Notes: generated by a model not told the origin, from the letters alone. A DNA stretch of 64,000 nt from Gammaproteobacteria bacterium (GCA_025350055.1 JANXYK010000063.1:39395-103394), one strand, 5' to 3'; numbered from the stretch's first letter, positions 26,771 to 39,500 are shown. Numbers and translations are program-made.

Positions 26771-28443
26771 TCGACGAGCGCGCGCTCGAGCATTTCCAGC
26801 GCGTGGGCCCGGGCGCGGGCCGTGATCTCCAGGCCCCCGAGCATGCGGGCGATTTCCTCGACGCGCGCCTCGCCATTCAGGGCCGTGACGCTGATGCGCG
26901 TATTGCGCCCATCGCTGAGCTTGCTGACTTGCAGGTGCTGGTGACCCTGAGAGGCCACCTGCGCGAGATGCGTGACGCACAGCGCCTGGCCGCCGCTACC
27001 TAGGCCACGCAGTTCGCGGCCGACGATCTCGGCGACCGCGCCGCCAATGCCGGCATCGACTTCGTCGAACACCATGCAGGGGGCGGCATTGCGGGCGCAG
27101 CTTACCTGCACCGCCAATGACAGGCGCGCCAGTTCGCCACCCGAGGCGATCTTGGCCACTGCACGCGGTGGCTGGCCCGGGTTGGTGCTGACACGGAATT
27201 CGATCCGATCGGCGCCGTGCGCGGCCGGTTCGGCGCTTTCCAGCGGCGCGAGATCGACCACGAAGCGGCCGCCGACCATGCCCAGTTCCTGCATGCGGGC
27301 GGAGATTTCACGGGCCATCGCAGTGGCTGCCTTGGTGCGCGCCAGGGTCAGCTGGCGAGCCTGGTCGTGATATTCCGCCAGCGCCGCGGCGACCTGCGAG
27401 CGCAGCGCGCTCAGATCGCCGGCCGCGTTCTCCATGCCCGCGAGCTCGCGCTGCAACGCGCCTTGCCAGGCGGGCAATTCGGCGGCCTCGACGCGGTGCT
27501 TGCGGGCCAGGTCTTCAATCGCGGCCAGCCGCTTTTCCACGTATTCCTGGCGTGCGGGGTCGAAATCGAGTGATTCCAGGTAGTGGGTCAGGGAGTGGGC
27601 GACATCCTGCACTCGCGAGGCGGCCTCATCGAGCAGCGGATACAGCTCGGTGAGCTTCAGATCGAGGGCACCGGCGCTGCGCAGGGTGGTCGCGGCGCGC
27701 GAGAGCAGCTGGTGCGCGTTGACGGCTTCACCTTCGTACAGCCCCGCGAGGCTCTGGCGTGCAGCCTCCACCAGCCGGCCGCGGTTGGCGATGCGGGCGC
27801 GCTCTTCGGCCAGCGCCGCGTGTTCATCGGCGCGCAGCTGCAGGGCTTCGAGTTCCTGCACCTGGTAGCGCAGCAGGTCGAGCCGCGCATGGCGGTCGCT
27901 GGCCGCGGCCTCGATGGTCACGCTGCGATTCATCAGCGCCAGCCAGGTCGCATGCGTGGAGCGCACCTGGCTTGCGAGCGTTTCAAATTGCCCGTAGCTG
28001 TCGAGCAGCGTGCGCTGCGTGGCGCTGCGCATCAGCGACTGGAATTCGTGCTGGCCGTGGATATCGAACAGCAGTTCGCCCATGCTCCGCAACACGCTGA
28101 CCGGCACGCTCTGGCCATTGAGCCAGGCGCGGCTGCGCCCATCGCTGCCGATCGCACGGCGGATCAGCAGTTCGCCTTCTTCACTGATGGACTGTTCTTC
28201 CAGCAGGCGGCGCAGTTCGCCGCCCACGTTGGCGATATCGACCGCCGCACTGAGTTCGGCGCGCTCGGCACTGGCGCGCACGACTTCAGCCCCGGCGCGG
28301 CCACCGGCCAGCAGTTCGATGGCATCGACCAGCATGGACTTGCCCGCGCCAGTCTCGCCGGTGAGCACCGTCAAGCCCGCACCGAACTCGATTTCCACCG
28401 AGTCGATGATGGCCAGATCCTTGACCTGCAGTGTGCGCAACAT
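26707..28443 (-). CDS. recN: DNA repair protein RecN
   Basis: An SMC-like ATPase acting in double-strand-break repair. The 578-residue protein has Walker A GLTVLTGETGAGKSMLVDAI at about residues 25-44, long coiled-coil regions flanking a central domain, the ABC signature region ASGGELARLSLAVQ, and Walker B MVFDEVDAGIGG. It is about 25 residues longer than E. coli RecN; the basic tail (ALVDQPRARGRSLRTGQS) is encoded in the 64-base overlap with fur. It lies 3 bases downstream of nadK. Confidence 0.96.
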   Translation of the reverse strand: MLRTLQVKDLAIIDSVEIEFGAGLTVLTGETGAGKSMLVDAIELLAGGRAGAEVVRASAERAELSAAVDIANVGGELRRLLEEQSISEEGELLIRRAIGSDGRSRAWLNGQSVPVSVLRSMGELLFDIHGQHEFQSLMRSATQRTLLDSYGQFETLASQVRSTHATWLALMNRSVTIEAAASDRHARLDLLRYQVQELEALQLRADEHAALAEERARIANRGRLVEAARQSLAGLYEGEAVNAHQLLSRAATTLRSAGALDLKLTELYPLLDEAASRVQDVAHSLTHYLESLDFDPARQEYVEKRLAAIEDLARKHRVEAAELPAWQGALQRELAGMENAAGDLSALRSQVAAALAEYHDQARQLTLARTKAATAMAREISARMQELGMVGGRFVVDLAPLESAEPAAHGADRIEFRVSTNPGQPPRAVAKIASGGELARLSLAVQVSCARNAAPCMVFDEVDAGIGGAVAEIVGRELRGLGSGGQALCVTHLAQVASQGHQHLQVSKLSDGRNTRISVTALNGEARVEEIARMLGGLEITARARAHALEMLERALVDQPRARGRSLRTGQSARKQRP

Positions 28444-28446
28444 GCT

Positions 28447-29340
28447 TTATCGCTCCCGCAATTCTTCGCCGCGCCCCCAGCGCAGCTTGGAGCGCAACAG
28501 GCGGAAATAGTCGTAGCCGGGCGGATGCAGCAGCGTGATCGAGCCGCCTATCGCACTGATCTCGAGCCGATCGCCGGGCTGCATGTCGGCCAGGTGCGCG
28601 CCATCGCAGGCCACCTGAGCCAGGCCCGGACCGCGATCGAGCGAACGGATCTCGATATGCGAATCGCCTGAGACCACGATCGGGCGGTCGGCAAGCGAAT
28701 GCGGGCAGATGGGCGCCATCACCAGCACGTTGAGCTTCGGATCGACGATCGGCCCGCCGCAGGAAAGGGCGTAGGCCGTAGAGCCAGTGGCAGTGGCCAC
28801 GACCATGCCGTCGCCGCGGTGCGAGTTCACGTAGCGCCCATCCACGCGGGTATCGAAGTCGAGCATGCTGCCGGTGTCGCGGCGGAGCAGTACCACATCG
28901 TTCAGGGCCAGCAGGCTGTTTTTTTTGCCCGATCCGCTGTGCAGCGCGGCCTCGAGCAGCGGGCGGCGATCGGATTCGCAGCGACCATCGAGCAGGGCAT
29001 TGATGCTGGCGGCGACATCCTGGGGCATCACGTCGGTAAGGAAGCCGAGCCGGCCACGGTTGATGCCGAGCAGCGGCACATCGCGGCCCACTACCAGGCG
29101 CGCGGCCTGCAGCAGGGTGCCGTCGCCGCCCACGGCGATCACGAAGCGCGAGCGCCTGGCGAGCTCTTGCCGCGGAGCAGGGGTAGTCTTGGAAAGCTTG
29201 GCGGCAGCCGGTTCGTCCTCGGCCACCAGCACTTCGTAGCCGCGCTCGCGCAGTGCCGCGACCACGACCACCGCACTCTCGGCGATCCTGGGCTCGGCAA
29301 AGTGCCCGATCAGGGCGCAGGTGTGCGGCGCATCAGTCAT
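28447..29340 (-). CDS. nadK: NAD kinase
   Basis: Phosphorylates NAD to NADP with ATP. The 297-residue protein has the signature FVIAVGGDGTLLQAARLVVG, GINRGRLGFLTD, NDVVLLRRDTGSMLDFD and the nucleotide-site block HRGDGMVVATATGSTAYALS. The ATG at 29340 is preceded by AAGGGCGG; the frame is open further upstream without homology. Co-directional with recN downstream, a conserved gammaproteobacterial pair. Confidence 0.96.
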   Translation of the reverse strand: MTDAPHTCALIGHFAEPRIAESAVVVVAALRERGYEVLVAEDEPAAAKLSKTTPAPRQELARRSRFVIAVGGDGTLLQAARLVVGRDVPLLGINRGRLGFLTDVMPQDVAASINALLDGRCESDRRPLLEAALHSGSGKKNSLLALNDVVLLRRDTGSMLDFDTRVDGRYVNSHRGDGMVVATATGSTAYALSCGGPIVDPKLNVLVMAPICPHSLADRPIVVSGDSHIEIRSLDRGPGLAQVACDGAHLADMQPGDRLEISAIGGSITLLHPPGYDYFRLLRSKLRWGRGEELRER

Positions 29341-29420
29341 GCCGCCCTTTGTAGCATGCCCCCCGGCGGCTCCCAAGGCGCAATTCTGCAAAAAGGCGCA
29401 GGCTGCGAACTGTGCCTCGC

Positions 29421-29450
29421 TTGACTAGGCGGAAACAGGCTCGGTAGCCT
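29421..29450 (+). promoter_or_regulatory. Putative hrcA promoter
   Basis: TTGACT (29421-29426) and TAGCCT (29445-29450) with an 18-base spacer lie 20 bases before the hrcA start. The -35 is good and the -10 weak. No CIRCE inverted repeat was found here. Confidence 0.35.
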
Positions 29451-29469
29451 CAGCTTCCATGGACCAGGT

Positions 29470-30546
29470 ATGCTCATGAGCGCTGAATCGAATCCTTCGG
29501 AAAGTCTGAACGAGCGTGCACAGCACCTGCTGCGCGTGCTGGTGCAGAGCTATATCCGCGAGGGGCAGCCCGTGGGTTCACGCGCCTTGTCGCGCGATTC
29601 AGGCTTGAGCCTCAGTTCGGCCACGATCCGCAATGTCATGGCTGATCTTGAAGAACTGGGTTTTGTCGCTTCACCGCACACCTCGGCCGGGCGCGTGCCC
29701 ACCGACCGTGGTTACCGCTTCTTTGTCGATGCGCTGATGCGCAGTGACCTGCCGGCCGCCGAGGCCACGGAGTTCGCGGAACTGCGCGAGCAACTGGATT
29801 CCGCCATCGAAGGTCCCAAGTCGCTGATCGCCACCGCATCGCGTCTGCTCTCGCAGGTCACGCATCTCGCCGGCGTAGTGACGGTGCCGATCGTGCCGGC
29901 CGCCACGCTCACGCAGGTGGAATTCCTGGGGCTGTCGGAAAATCGCGTGCTGGTGGTGATGGTCTTCAACAACCGCGAAGTGCAGAACCGCGTGATCCAG
30001 CTGTCGCGCCACTATGCGCCCGAGGAACTGCGCCGCGCCGCGAACTTCCTCAATGATCACTGCCGCAACCGCACGCTCGCACAGGTGCAGGCCGAGCTGG
30101 TGCAGCTCTTGCGCCATACCCAGGAGAGCCTCAACCAGGTGATGCTCGATGCCATCACGATGGCGCAGCGCATCTGCGAGCAGCAGACGCCGAGCGAGGG
30201 CATTGAGTACGTGATCGCCGGCGAGACCAACCTGATGGGCCTGGCTGAGCTTTCCAGCGTCGAAAAGCTCAAGCGGCTCTTCGAGGCCTTCAACGAGCAG
30301 CGCGACATCCTGCACCTGCTCGACCAGAGCCTGCGTGCCGATGGAGTGCAGATTTTCATCGGCCACGAGTCGGGCTATCAGATACTGGACGATTGCAGTA
30401 TCGTCACCGCGCCGTATAGCAGTGGCGATGGCGTGGTCGGAGTGCTGGGAGTCATCGGGCCGACGCGCATGGCCTACGAGCGTGTGATCCCCATCGTGGA
30501 TGTCACCGCAAAATTGCTGGGCTCGGCCTTGAATTCGCGGCGCTAG
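29470..30546 (+). CDS. hrcA: Heat-inducible transcription repressor HrcA
   Basis: A repressor that binds CIRCE elements upstream of class I heat-shock genes. The 358-residue protein has the N-terminal winged helix (LLRVLVQSYIREGQPVGSRA, SSATIRNVMADLEELGFV, HTSAGRVPTDRGYRFFVDAL) and the C-terminal GAF-like region (TNLMGLAELSSVEKLKRLFE, IFIGHESGYQ). ATGs at 29470 and 29476 are both possible. It heads the hrcA-grpE-dnaK-dnaJ cluster, yet I see no CIRCE sequence before hrcA or grpE, so its targets may lie elsewhere (for example groESL). Confidence 0.95.
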   Translation: MLMSAESNPSESLNERAQHLLRVLVQSYIREGQPVGSRALSRDSGLSLSSATIRNVMADLEELGFVASPHTSAGRVPTDRGYRFFVDALMRSDLPAAEATEFAELREQLDSAIEGPKSLIATASRLLSQVTHLAGVVTVPIVPAATLTQVEFLGLSENRVLVVMVFNNREVQNRVIQLSRHYAPEELRRAANFLNDHCRNRTLAQVQAELVQLLRHTQESLNQVMLDAITMAQRICEQQTPSEGIEYVIAGETNLMGLAELSSVEKLKRLFEAFNEQRDILHLLDQSLRADGVQIFIGHESGYQILDDCSIVTAPYSSGDGVVGVLGVIGPTRMAYERVIPIVDVTAKLLGSALNSRR

Positions 30547-30631
30547 CCCCCAAACCTGCGCAGGGGAAGCAATCCGTAGGTAATAAATTACTTGCGAAAT
30601 GAACTATAACTTATTGTAAATATAGGTCTTT

Positions 30632-31216
30632 GTGTCACAGGTTGAGTCAGAATCCGCGGCCTCGGCCAATGCGGGCGAGGAGCGGGATCCGGCGCTGGCG
30701 CTCGATGAGCTGACCGGCGGTCCCGCTACACCCGCCGATTCGCAAGTCACGCGATTGCAGGCTGAGCTGGCACAGGCCGAGCAGACAGCGAACGCCGCCC
30801 GTGATGCCCAGCTGCGCGCGCTTGCAGAGCTCGAGAATGTACGCAAGCGTTCCCAGCGCGAGATCGAGAATGTGCAGCGCTTTGCGCTGGAGCGATTTGC
30901 CGCTGAACTGCTGCCGGCTCGCGACAGCCTGGAACTCGCAGTGCAGAGCTCGGCGCAGGCCGACACTGCCAGCCTGGTCGCGGGCCAGCAGGCAACCCTG
31001 CAGCTGTTGAACAAGGCCTTCGACAAGTTTTCGATCCAGCGCGTCGATCCGCAGGGTGCGCTGTTCGACCCGGCGTTGCATGAGGCGGTGCTGGCCCAGG
31101 ATTCTACTGCGGTGGCGCCAGGTACGGTGCTGCAGGTGCTGCAGTCCGGTTACCAGCTCAATGGTCGCCTGTTGCGGCCGGCGCGCGTGATCGTCGCGCG
31201 GGCCCCAGGCGCTTGA
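30632..31216 (+). CDS. grpE: Nucleotide exchange factor GrpE
   Basis: Releases ADP from DnaK. The 194-residue protein has an acidic N-terminus, a long coiled coil (ALAELENVRKRSQREIENVQ) and the beta-domain end (FDPALHEAVLAQDS, VLQVLQSGYQLNGRLLRPA). The GTG start at 30632 follows an unusually AT-rich 86-base gap after hrcA (TAATAAATTACTTGCG, TTATTGTAAATATAGG), which probably holds its own promoter: TTGCGA at 30592-30597 is a possible -35. No CIRCE and no clear sigma-32 element is visible. The ribosome binding site is weak. Confidence 0.95.
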   Translation: MSQVESESAASANAGEERDPALALDELTGGPATPADSQVTRLQAELAQAEQTANAARDAQLRALAELENVRKRSQREIENVQRFALERFAAELLPARDSLELAVQSSAQADTASLVAGQQATLQLLNKAFDKFSIQRVDPQGALFDPALHEAVLAQDSTAVAPGTVLQVLQSGYQLNGRLLRPARVIVARAPGA

Positions 31217-31275
31217 TTTTAAGTATCCAGGCCCAAATCTAGCGGGCAGCAAATCGAATTTCGTGGAGTGGTGTC

Positions 31276-33231
<1,956 letters not shown>

Positions 33232-33245
33232 CGCCGGCTTGATGC

Positions 33246-34376
33246 ATGGCGAAGGCCGACTTTTACAAGGTACTTGACGTCCCTCGCAACGCGCCCGAGG
33301 CCGACATCAAGAAGGCCTATCGGCGTCTCGCCATGAAATTTCACCCGGACCGCAATCCGGGTGACAAGAGCGCCGAGGATAAATTCAAGGAGGCGAAGGA
33401 AGCCTACGAAGTGCTCTCCGACGCCAACCAGCGCAGCCTCTACGACCAGCACGGGCATGCCGGCCTCGACGCCGCCCGCCAGGGCGGTGGCGGCCGTGGT
33501 GCCGAAGCTTTTGGCGATATCTTCGGCGACGTATTCGGCGATATCTTCGGCAGCGCCCGTCGCGGTGGCCGCTCGCAGGCCTATCGCGGCGCCGATCTGC
33601 GCTATGACATCGAGCTCGATCTGGCTGAGGCTGTTTTTGGCCGCACCACCGAGATCGACCTCACCAAGCTGGTCGAGTGCGAGCTCTGCCATGGGAGCGG
33701 CGCCGCCAAGGGCAGCAACCCGGTGCAGTGCGAGACCTGCCACGGCTCGGGCCAGGTGCGGGTCTCGCAGGGTTTCTTCACCATGCAGCAGACCTGTCCG
33801 CATTGCCGTGGCGTCGGGCGCATCGTGCGCAATCCCTGCGACGCCTGCCTGGGCCAGGGGCGGGTGCGCAAGCACAAGAAGCTGTCGGTAAAGATTCCGC
33901 CGGGCGTCGATACCGGCGATCGCGTACGTCTGGGCGGCGAGGGCGAAGCAGGGCGCAATGGCGGCCCGCCTGGCGACCTCTACGTGGAAATCCACGTGCG
34001 TGACCATGAGATCTTCGAGCGCGAAGGTCCGCATCTCAGTTGCGAAGTGCCAGTGGCTTTCGTGGTGGCAGCCCTCGGTGGCAACGTCGATGTGCCTACG
34101 CTCGAGGGCGAAGTGAGCCTGAAGGTGCCAGCCGAGACGCAGTCGGGCCGCGTGTTCAGGTTGCGCGGCAAGGGCATCAAGCCCGCGCGCGGCGGCGAAC
34201 AGGGCGATCTGTTCTGCCGCGTGGCGGTGGAGACGCCGGTGAAGCTCTCGGCCGAGCAGCGCGAGCTGCTGCAGCAGTTCGATGCCTCGCTGCGCCACGA
34301 TGGCACCCGCCACGCGCCGCGCCAGAAGAGCTTTCTGGATGGCGTGAAGAGCTTCTTCTCGGGCAAAGATTCCTGA
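33246..34376 (+). CDS. dnaJ: Chaperone DnaJ (Hsp40)
   Basis: A DnaK co-chaperone of 376 residues. The J domain has HPD in [12 protein letters not shown] near residue 34. It is followed by a Gly/Phe-rich region, four CxxCxGxG zinc repeats ([32 protein letters not shown]) and the C-terminal substrate-binding domains ([20 protein letters not shown]). The ATG at 33246 lies 14 bases after dnaK. Confidence 0.98.
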   Translation: MAKADFYKVLDVPRNAPEADIKKAYRRLAMKFHPDRNPGDKSAEDKFKEAKEAYEVLSDANQRSLYDQHGHAGLDAARQGGGGRGAEAFGDIFGDVFGDIFGSARRGGRSQAYRGADLRYDIELDLAEAVFGRTTEIDLTKLVECELCHGSGAAKGSNPVQCETCHGSGQVRVSQGFFTMQQTCPHCRGVGRIVRNPCDACLGQGRVRKHKKLSVKIPPGVDTGDRVRLGGEGEAGRNGGPPGDLYVEIHVRDHEIFEREGPHLSCEVPVAFVVAALGGNVDVPTLEGEVSLKVPAETQSGRVFRLRGKGIKPARGGEQGDLFCRVAVETPVKLSAEQRELLQQFDASLRHDGTRHAPRQKSFLDGVKSFFSGKDS

Positions 34377-34377
34377 G

Positions 34378-35085
34378 ATGGGCGCGCCGGTCACCCTCGT
34401 GCTGATCGGCGCCGGTGGCCGGATGGGCCGCGCGCTACAAGGGCTGCTGCCGGAGTTTCCTGCGCTGCAACTCAAGGCCGTCGCTGGTTCCCAGACAACG
34501 GCCGACCTGCCTGCTGCGCTGGCCTCCGCCGGGCTCGCCATCGATTTCTCGACCGCAGCGGCCAGTGCCGCCAACCTGGCCGCCTGCGTTAGGGCCCGCG
34601 TGCCCCTGCTGCTGGGTACCACAGGGCTTCCGGCCAGCCTGCAGCCCGAGCTTGCCGCTGCTGCCCGGCACATTCCCCTGCTGGTGGCGGCCAATACGAG
34701 TCTCGCAGTGAACCTATTGCTGGAGCTGGTGAGCCGGGCCGCCGAGGCACTTCCAGACAGCTTCGACATTTCGATTGCCGAATCGCACCACCGCGACAAG
34801 CGCGACGCGCCCTCGGGCACGGCGCTGGCGCTGGGTGCCGCTGCCCAGGCCGGCCGCGCCGCTGCCGGGCGTGCCGGCCTGGAAATCCCCTACGCCGTCA
34901 GCCGGGGCGGGGACATCGTGGGCGACCATACGGTGCACTTTAATGGTGCGGGCGAGCGGCTGAGCCTCGGCCACCAGGCGACCGACCGGGCGGTCTTCGC
35001 CCGGGGGGCCCTGGCTGCGGGGGCCTGGCTGGCCCGGCAGCCCCCGGGCCGCTACCGGATGCAGGACCTGTTCGGTAAAAAATAA
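34378..35085 (+). CDS. dapB: 4-hydroxy-tetrahydrodipicolinate reductase
   Basis: A step of lysine and meso-diaminopimelate synthesis. The 235-residue protein has the cofactor motif LIGAGGRMGRALQGLL, LLLGTTGL, AANTSLAVNLLLELV, and the substrate/catalytic block AESHHRDKRDAPSGTALALG with the His-His-Lys signature. It is somewhat shorter than E. coli DapB (273). The start is one base after the dnaJ stop, so it is probably co-transcribed with dnaJ, an arrangement shared with Xanthomonas relatives. Confidence 0.96.
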   Translation: MGAPVTLVLIGAGGRMGRALQGLLPEFPALQLKAVAGSQTTADLPAALASAGLAIDFSTAAASAANLAACVRARVPLLLGTTGLPASLQPELAAAARHIPLLVAANTSLAVNLLLELVSRAAEALPDSFDISIAESHHRDKRDAPSGTALALGAAAQAGRAAAGRAGLEIPYAVSRGGDIVGDHTVHFNGAGERLSLGHQATDRAVFARGALAAGAWLARQPPGRYRMQDLFGKK

Positions 35086-35177
35086 TTAGGGGCTCCGCGA
35101 CGCACGCATTTTTGCAAGCGGCTATTTTTAATAGGGTTTTCCGGTCCGTTTTTGCCCTGTTGCGACCGATTCGCACA

Positions 35178-35206
35178 TGGACACGGGCGGGGTCAATCCT
35201 TAGAAT
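35178..35206 (+). promoter_or_regulatory. carAB promoter
   Basis: TGGACA (35178-35183) and TAGAAT (35201-35206) are separated by exactly 17 bases, each one base from the sigma-70 consensus. Transcription would start near 35213, leaving a leader of about 140 bases before carA. Confidence 0.65.
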
Positions 35207-35237
35207 TTCGCGGGTAATCCGGTTGTCGGGTTAGTCC

Positions 35238-35282
35238 GCACAAGGCGGGGGGCGTTCCAAAAGAACTCCTCCCGCTTTGTGC
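35238..35282 (+). promoter_or_regulatory. Long leader hairpin upstream of carA
   Basis: Two 20-base arms (35238-35257 and 35263-35282) pair around the loop CAAAA; 17 of 20 positions are Watson-Crick and part of the remainder can form G-U pairs. It lies in the predicted carAB leader about 70 bases before the GTG start. No U-tract follows, so a simple intrinsic terminator is unlikely; it may be an attenuator or RNA-stability element. The rest of the 35086-35353 gap shows no gene. Confidence 0.55.
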
Positions 35283-35353
35283 ATCTACGCATCGAAAACT
35301 GGCAGTGTGCGACTCGTCAGCCCGTCGGGTTCGCTGCATGAGGGAGGGCTCTA

Positions 35354-36538
35354 GTGCATTCACCAGCGGTGCTGGCTCTCGCGGATGGCAACATCTTCCG
35401 CGGCCAGTCGATCGGCGCAAGCGGCAACACCACCGGCGAAGTCGTATTCAATACCGCCATCACGGGCTATCAGGAAATTCTTAGCGATCCGTCTTACTCC
35501 AGGCAGATCGTCACGCTCACCTTTCCGCATATCGGCAATACCGGCGTCACCGCCGAAGACATGGAGTCCGCGCAGATCTACGCCGCGGGCCTCGTGATCC
35601 GCGATCTCACATTGCTCACCAGCAGCTGGCGCTCGGAAGGTTCGCTCACCGACTTCCTGCAACGCGGTCGCATCGTCGCCATCGCGGGTATCGATACGCG
35701 CCGTCTCACGCGCCTGCTGCGTGAACGCGGTGCGCAGGCCGGTTGCATCATGACGGGCGAGCGCATCGATGAAGCGGCGGCGGTGCGCGCGGCCTCGCGA
35801 TTCCCCGGTCTCAAGGGCATGGATCTCGCCAAGGTCGTCACCACGCGCGAGAGCTACCAGTGGAACGAGGGCAGCATCGCCAGGCCGGTGCTCAAGACAC
35901 CGATCCGCGCACAGCAACGCCTGCACGTGGTCGCCTACGACTTCGGCATCAAGCGCAACATCCTGCGGCTGCTGGCCGACCAGGGTTGTCGCGTCACCGT
36001 GGTGCCAGCGACCACCACGGCGGCTGAAACCCTGGCACTCAAACCCGACGGCGTATTCCTCTCGAACGGGCCCGGCGATCCTGAGCCCTGCACCTACGCG
36101 ATCACCGCCATCAGCGAGCTGCTGGCGAGCGATGTGCCGGTGTTCGGCATCTGCCTCGGCCACCAGTTGCTAGCGCTCGCCAGCGGCGCGCGCACGGTCA
36201 AGATGAAGTTCGGCCACCACGGTGCCAATCATCCGGTGCAGGAAACCTCCAGCGGCCGGGTCTACATCACCAGCCAGAACCACGGCTTCGCGGTCGATGA
36301 ATCGAGCCTGCCCGATAACCTGCAGGCCACGCACCGCTCATTGTTCGACGGGAGCCTGCAGGGCGTGGCGCGCACCGACTGCGCGGCCTTCAGCTTCCAG
36401 GGGCACCCGGAAGCCAGCCCCGGCCCGCACGATATCGCGCCGCTGTTCGAAGCCTTCACCCAGGCGATGGTGCGACGGCTCCAGACGCAGCTGCGCAGCC
36501 TGCGTGCCGCCTCGCGCAAGCAGGCAGCCGAGGGCTGA
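35354..36538 (+). CDS. carA: Carbamoyl-phosphate synthase small subunit
   Basis: The glutaminase subunit that supplies ammonia to CarB for carbamoyl phosphate in pyrimidine and arginine synthesis. The 394-residue protein has the N-terminal [20 protein letters not shown] block, [12 protein letters not shown], the nucleophile Cys in [15 protein letters not shown], and the His/Glu partners in [12 protein letters not shown]. The GTG at 35354 follows GAGGGAGG. It precedes carB by 10 bases. Confidence 0.97.
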   Translation: MHSPAVLALADGNIFRGQSIGASGNTTGEVVFNTAITGYQEILSDPSYSRQIVTLTFPHIGNTGVTAEDMESAQIYAAGLVIRDLTLLTSSWRSEGSLTDFLQRGRIVAIAGIDTRRLTRLLRERGAQAGCIMTGERIDEAAAVRAASRFPGLKGMDLAKVVTTRESYQWNEGSIARPVLKTPIRAQQRLHVVAYDFGIKRNILRLLADQGCRVTVVPATTTAAETLALKPDGVFLSNGPGDPEPCTYAITAISELLASDVPVFGICLGHQLLALASGARTVKMKFGHHGANHPVQETSSGRVYITSQNHGFAVDESSLPDNLQATHRSLFDGSLQGVARTDCAAFSFQGHPEASPGPHDIAPLFEAFTQAMVRRLQTQLRSLRAASRKQAAEG

Positions 36539-36548
36539 ACGCGCCGCC

Positions 36549-39500
36549 ATGCCCAAACGCACCGACATCCAGAGCATCCTGATCATAGGCGCCGGGCCGA
36601 TCGTCATCGGCCAGGCCTGTGAGTTCGACTATGCCGGCGCGCAGGCCTGCAAGGCGCTGCGCGAGGAAGGCTTCCGCGTGATCCTGGTCAATTCCAACCC
36701 GGCCACGATCATGACCGACCCGGAAATGGCCGATGCCATCTACATCGAGCCGGTCAACTGGCGCACGGTCGCCAGCATCATCGAGAAGGAAAAGCCCGAT
36801 GCGCTGCTGCCTACCATGGGCGGGCAGACAGCGCTCAACACCGCGCTCGACCTGGTGCGCGAGGGCGTGCTGGAGAAATACGGCGTCGAGCTGATCGCCG
36901 CCTCGCGCGAAGCCATCGACATGGCCGAAGACCGCGAGCTGTTCCGCAATGCGATGCGCGAGATCGGCCTCGAGACCGCGCGCGCGCAGATCGCCCGCAG
37001 CCTCGATGAGGCGGTGGCGGTGCAGGCCAACTTCGGCTACCCGGTGGTGCTGCGGCCTTCCTTCACGATGGGCGGCAGTGGTGGCGGCATCGCCTACAAC
37101 CGCGAGGAATTCGAGACCATCGTCGCGCGGGGCCTGGAAGCCTCGCCCACGCACGAGGTGCTGATCGAAGAATCGGTGATCGGCTGGAAAGAATTCGAGA
37201 TGGAGGTGGTGCGCGACAAGGCGGACAACTGCATCATCGTCTGCTCGATCGAGAACCTCGATCCGATGGGTGTGCACACGGGCGATTCCATCACGGTGGC
37301 GCCGGCGCTCACGCTCACCGACAAGGAATACCAGCGCATGCGCGATGCCTCGATCGCGGTGCTGCGCAAGATCGGCGTCGAGACCGGCGGTTCGAACGTG
37401 CAGTTCGCGGTCAATCCGCGCGATGGCCGGCTGCTGGTGATCGAGATGAATCCGCGCGTGTCGCGCTCCTCGGCGCTGGCCTCCAAGGCCACCGGTTTCC
37501 CGATCGCCAAGGTCGCGGCCAAGCTGGCGGTGGGCTACACGCTGGCGGAACTGCGCAATGAAATCACCGCAGGTGCCACGCCGGCCTCGTTCGAACCCAC
37601 CATCGATTACGTCGTCACCAAGCTGCCGCGCTTCACCTTCGAGAAATTTCCGGCCGCGAACAACCGCCTCACCACGCAGATGAAGTCGGTGGGCGAGGTG
37701 ATGGCGATCGGGCGCAGCTTCCAGGAATCGCTGCACAAGGCGCTGCGTGGCCTCGAAACCGGTCTCGATGGCTTCGATCCGCTGTTGACGCTGCCGCTCA
37801 CCGACGAGAGCAGCGCGCAGCTGGCCTATGAATTGCGCGCGCCCGGTGCCAATCGCCTGCTGTATGTGGCCGATGCCATGCGTGCGGGCTGGAGCATTGA
37901 GCGCATCAACGAACTTTCCGGCATCGATCCCTGGTTCCTGGCCCAGATCGCCGACCTGATCGCCGAAGAGGGCCAGCTGCGGCGCGATGGCGAGAAGTCG
38001 CTGGGCGTCGAACGTCTGCGCGAGCTCAAGCGCAAGGGTTTCTCCGACCGACGGCTGGCGAATCTGACCCGCAGCACCGAACAGCAGATCCGCGCCCGAC
38101 GGCGCGAATTCGGCGTGGTGCCGGTGTACAAGCGTGTCGATACCTGTGCCGCCGAATTCTCGACCAGCACGGCCTATCTGTATTCCACTTACGAGGAGGA
38201 ATGCGAGGCCGAGCCCAGCAAGCAGCGCAAGATCATGATCCTGGGCGGCGGCCCCAACCGTATCGGCCAGGGCATCGAGTTTGACTATTGCTGCGTGCAC
38301 GCGGCGCTCGCACTGCGCGAGGATGGCTTCGAGACCATCATGGTCAACTGCAATCCGGAGACGGTATCGACCGACTTCGACACCTCCGACCGGCTGTATT
38401 TCGAACCGCTGACGCTCGAGGATGTACTCGAGATCATCCAGAAGGAAAAACCCGAAGGCGTGATCGTGCAGTTCGGCGGTCAGACGCCGCTGAAGCTCTC
38501 GCGCGCGCTCGAGGCCGCAGGCGCGCCGATCATCGGTACCACGCCCGACTCCATCGATATTGCCGAGGATCGGGAGCGCTTCCAGCAGCTGGTCAAGCGC
38601 CTGGGGTTGCGCCAACCAGCGAACGCCACCGCGCGCACCGAGGACCAGGCCGTGGTGCTGGCGCGCGAAGTGGGCTTCCCGCTGGTGGTGCGTCCTTCCT
38701 ACGTGCTCGGCGGCCGCGCGATGGAGATCGTCTTCAACGAAGACGACCTGCGCCACTATATGAACACCGCCGTGCAGGTCTCGAACGACAGCCCGGTGCT
38801 GCTCGACCGCTTCCTCGATCAGGCGATCGAAGTCGATGTCGATGCGGTCTGCGACGGCGAGGATGTGCTGATCGGCGGCATCATGGAGCACGTCGAACAG
38901 GCGGGCGTCCACTCGGGCGATTCCAGCTGCTCACTGCCACCGAACAGCCTGCCGGCATCGCTGCAGGACGAAATGCGCGAGCAGACCCGCAAGCTCGCGC
39001 GCGCATTGCAGGTGGTGGGCCTGATGAATGTCCAGTTTGCGATCCAGAGCGGCACGGTTTACGTGCTCGAGGTCAATCCGCGCGCCTCGCGCACCGTGCC
39101 CTTCGTCGGCAAGGCCACTGGCGTGCCGATTGCCAAACTGGCGGCGCGCGTAATGACCGGGCGCAAACTGAAGGATCTGGGCGCACTGAATGAAACGGTG
39201 CCCAGCTACTACTCGGTGAAGGAAGCGGTATTCCCCTTCAACAAGTTCCCCGAAGCCGATCCGATTCTGGGGCCAGAGATGAAGTCCACCGGCGAGGTGA
39301 TGGGCACGGGCCGCACCTTCGGCGAGGCCTATGCCAAGAGCCAGGCCGCCTCGGGCGTGGTGCTGCCGCGTTCGGGCGTCTGCCTGATCAGCGTGCGCGA
39401 ACGCGACAAGACCGGGGCCGTGCCGCTGGCGCGCAACCTGGTAGCGCGCGGTTTCGAGATCGTCGCCACCAGCGGCACCGCCGTGGCGCTGCAGGCGGCC

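Noticed and set aside
35177..35203. Eight-codon mini-ORF (MDTGGVNP) as a carAB leader peptide
   Set aside because: It overlaps the predicted -35/-10 region, so it would lie upstream of the transcription start; no Arg or regulatory codons.
36456..38912. 818-codon open frame on the minus strand
   Set aside because: Exactly antisense to carB; His/Arg/Asp-rich composition typical of shadow frames in GC-rich genes, with no motif.
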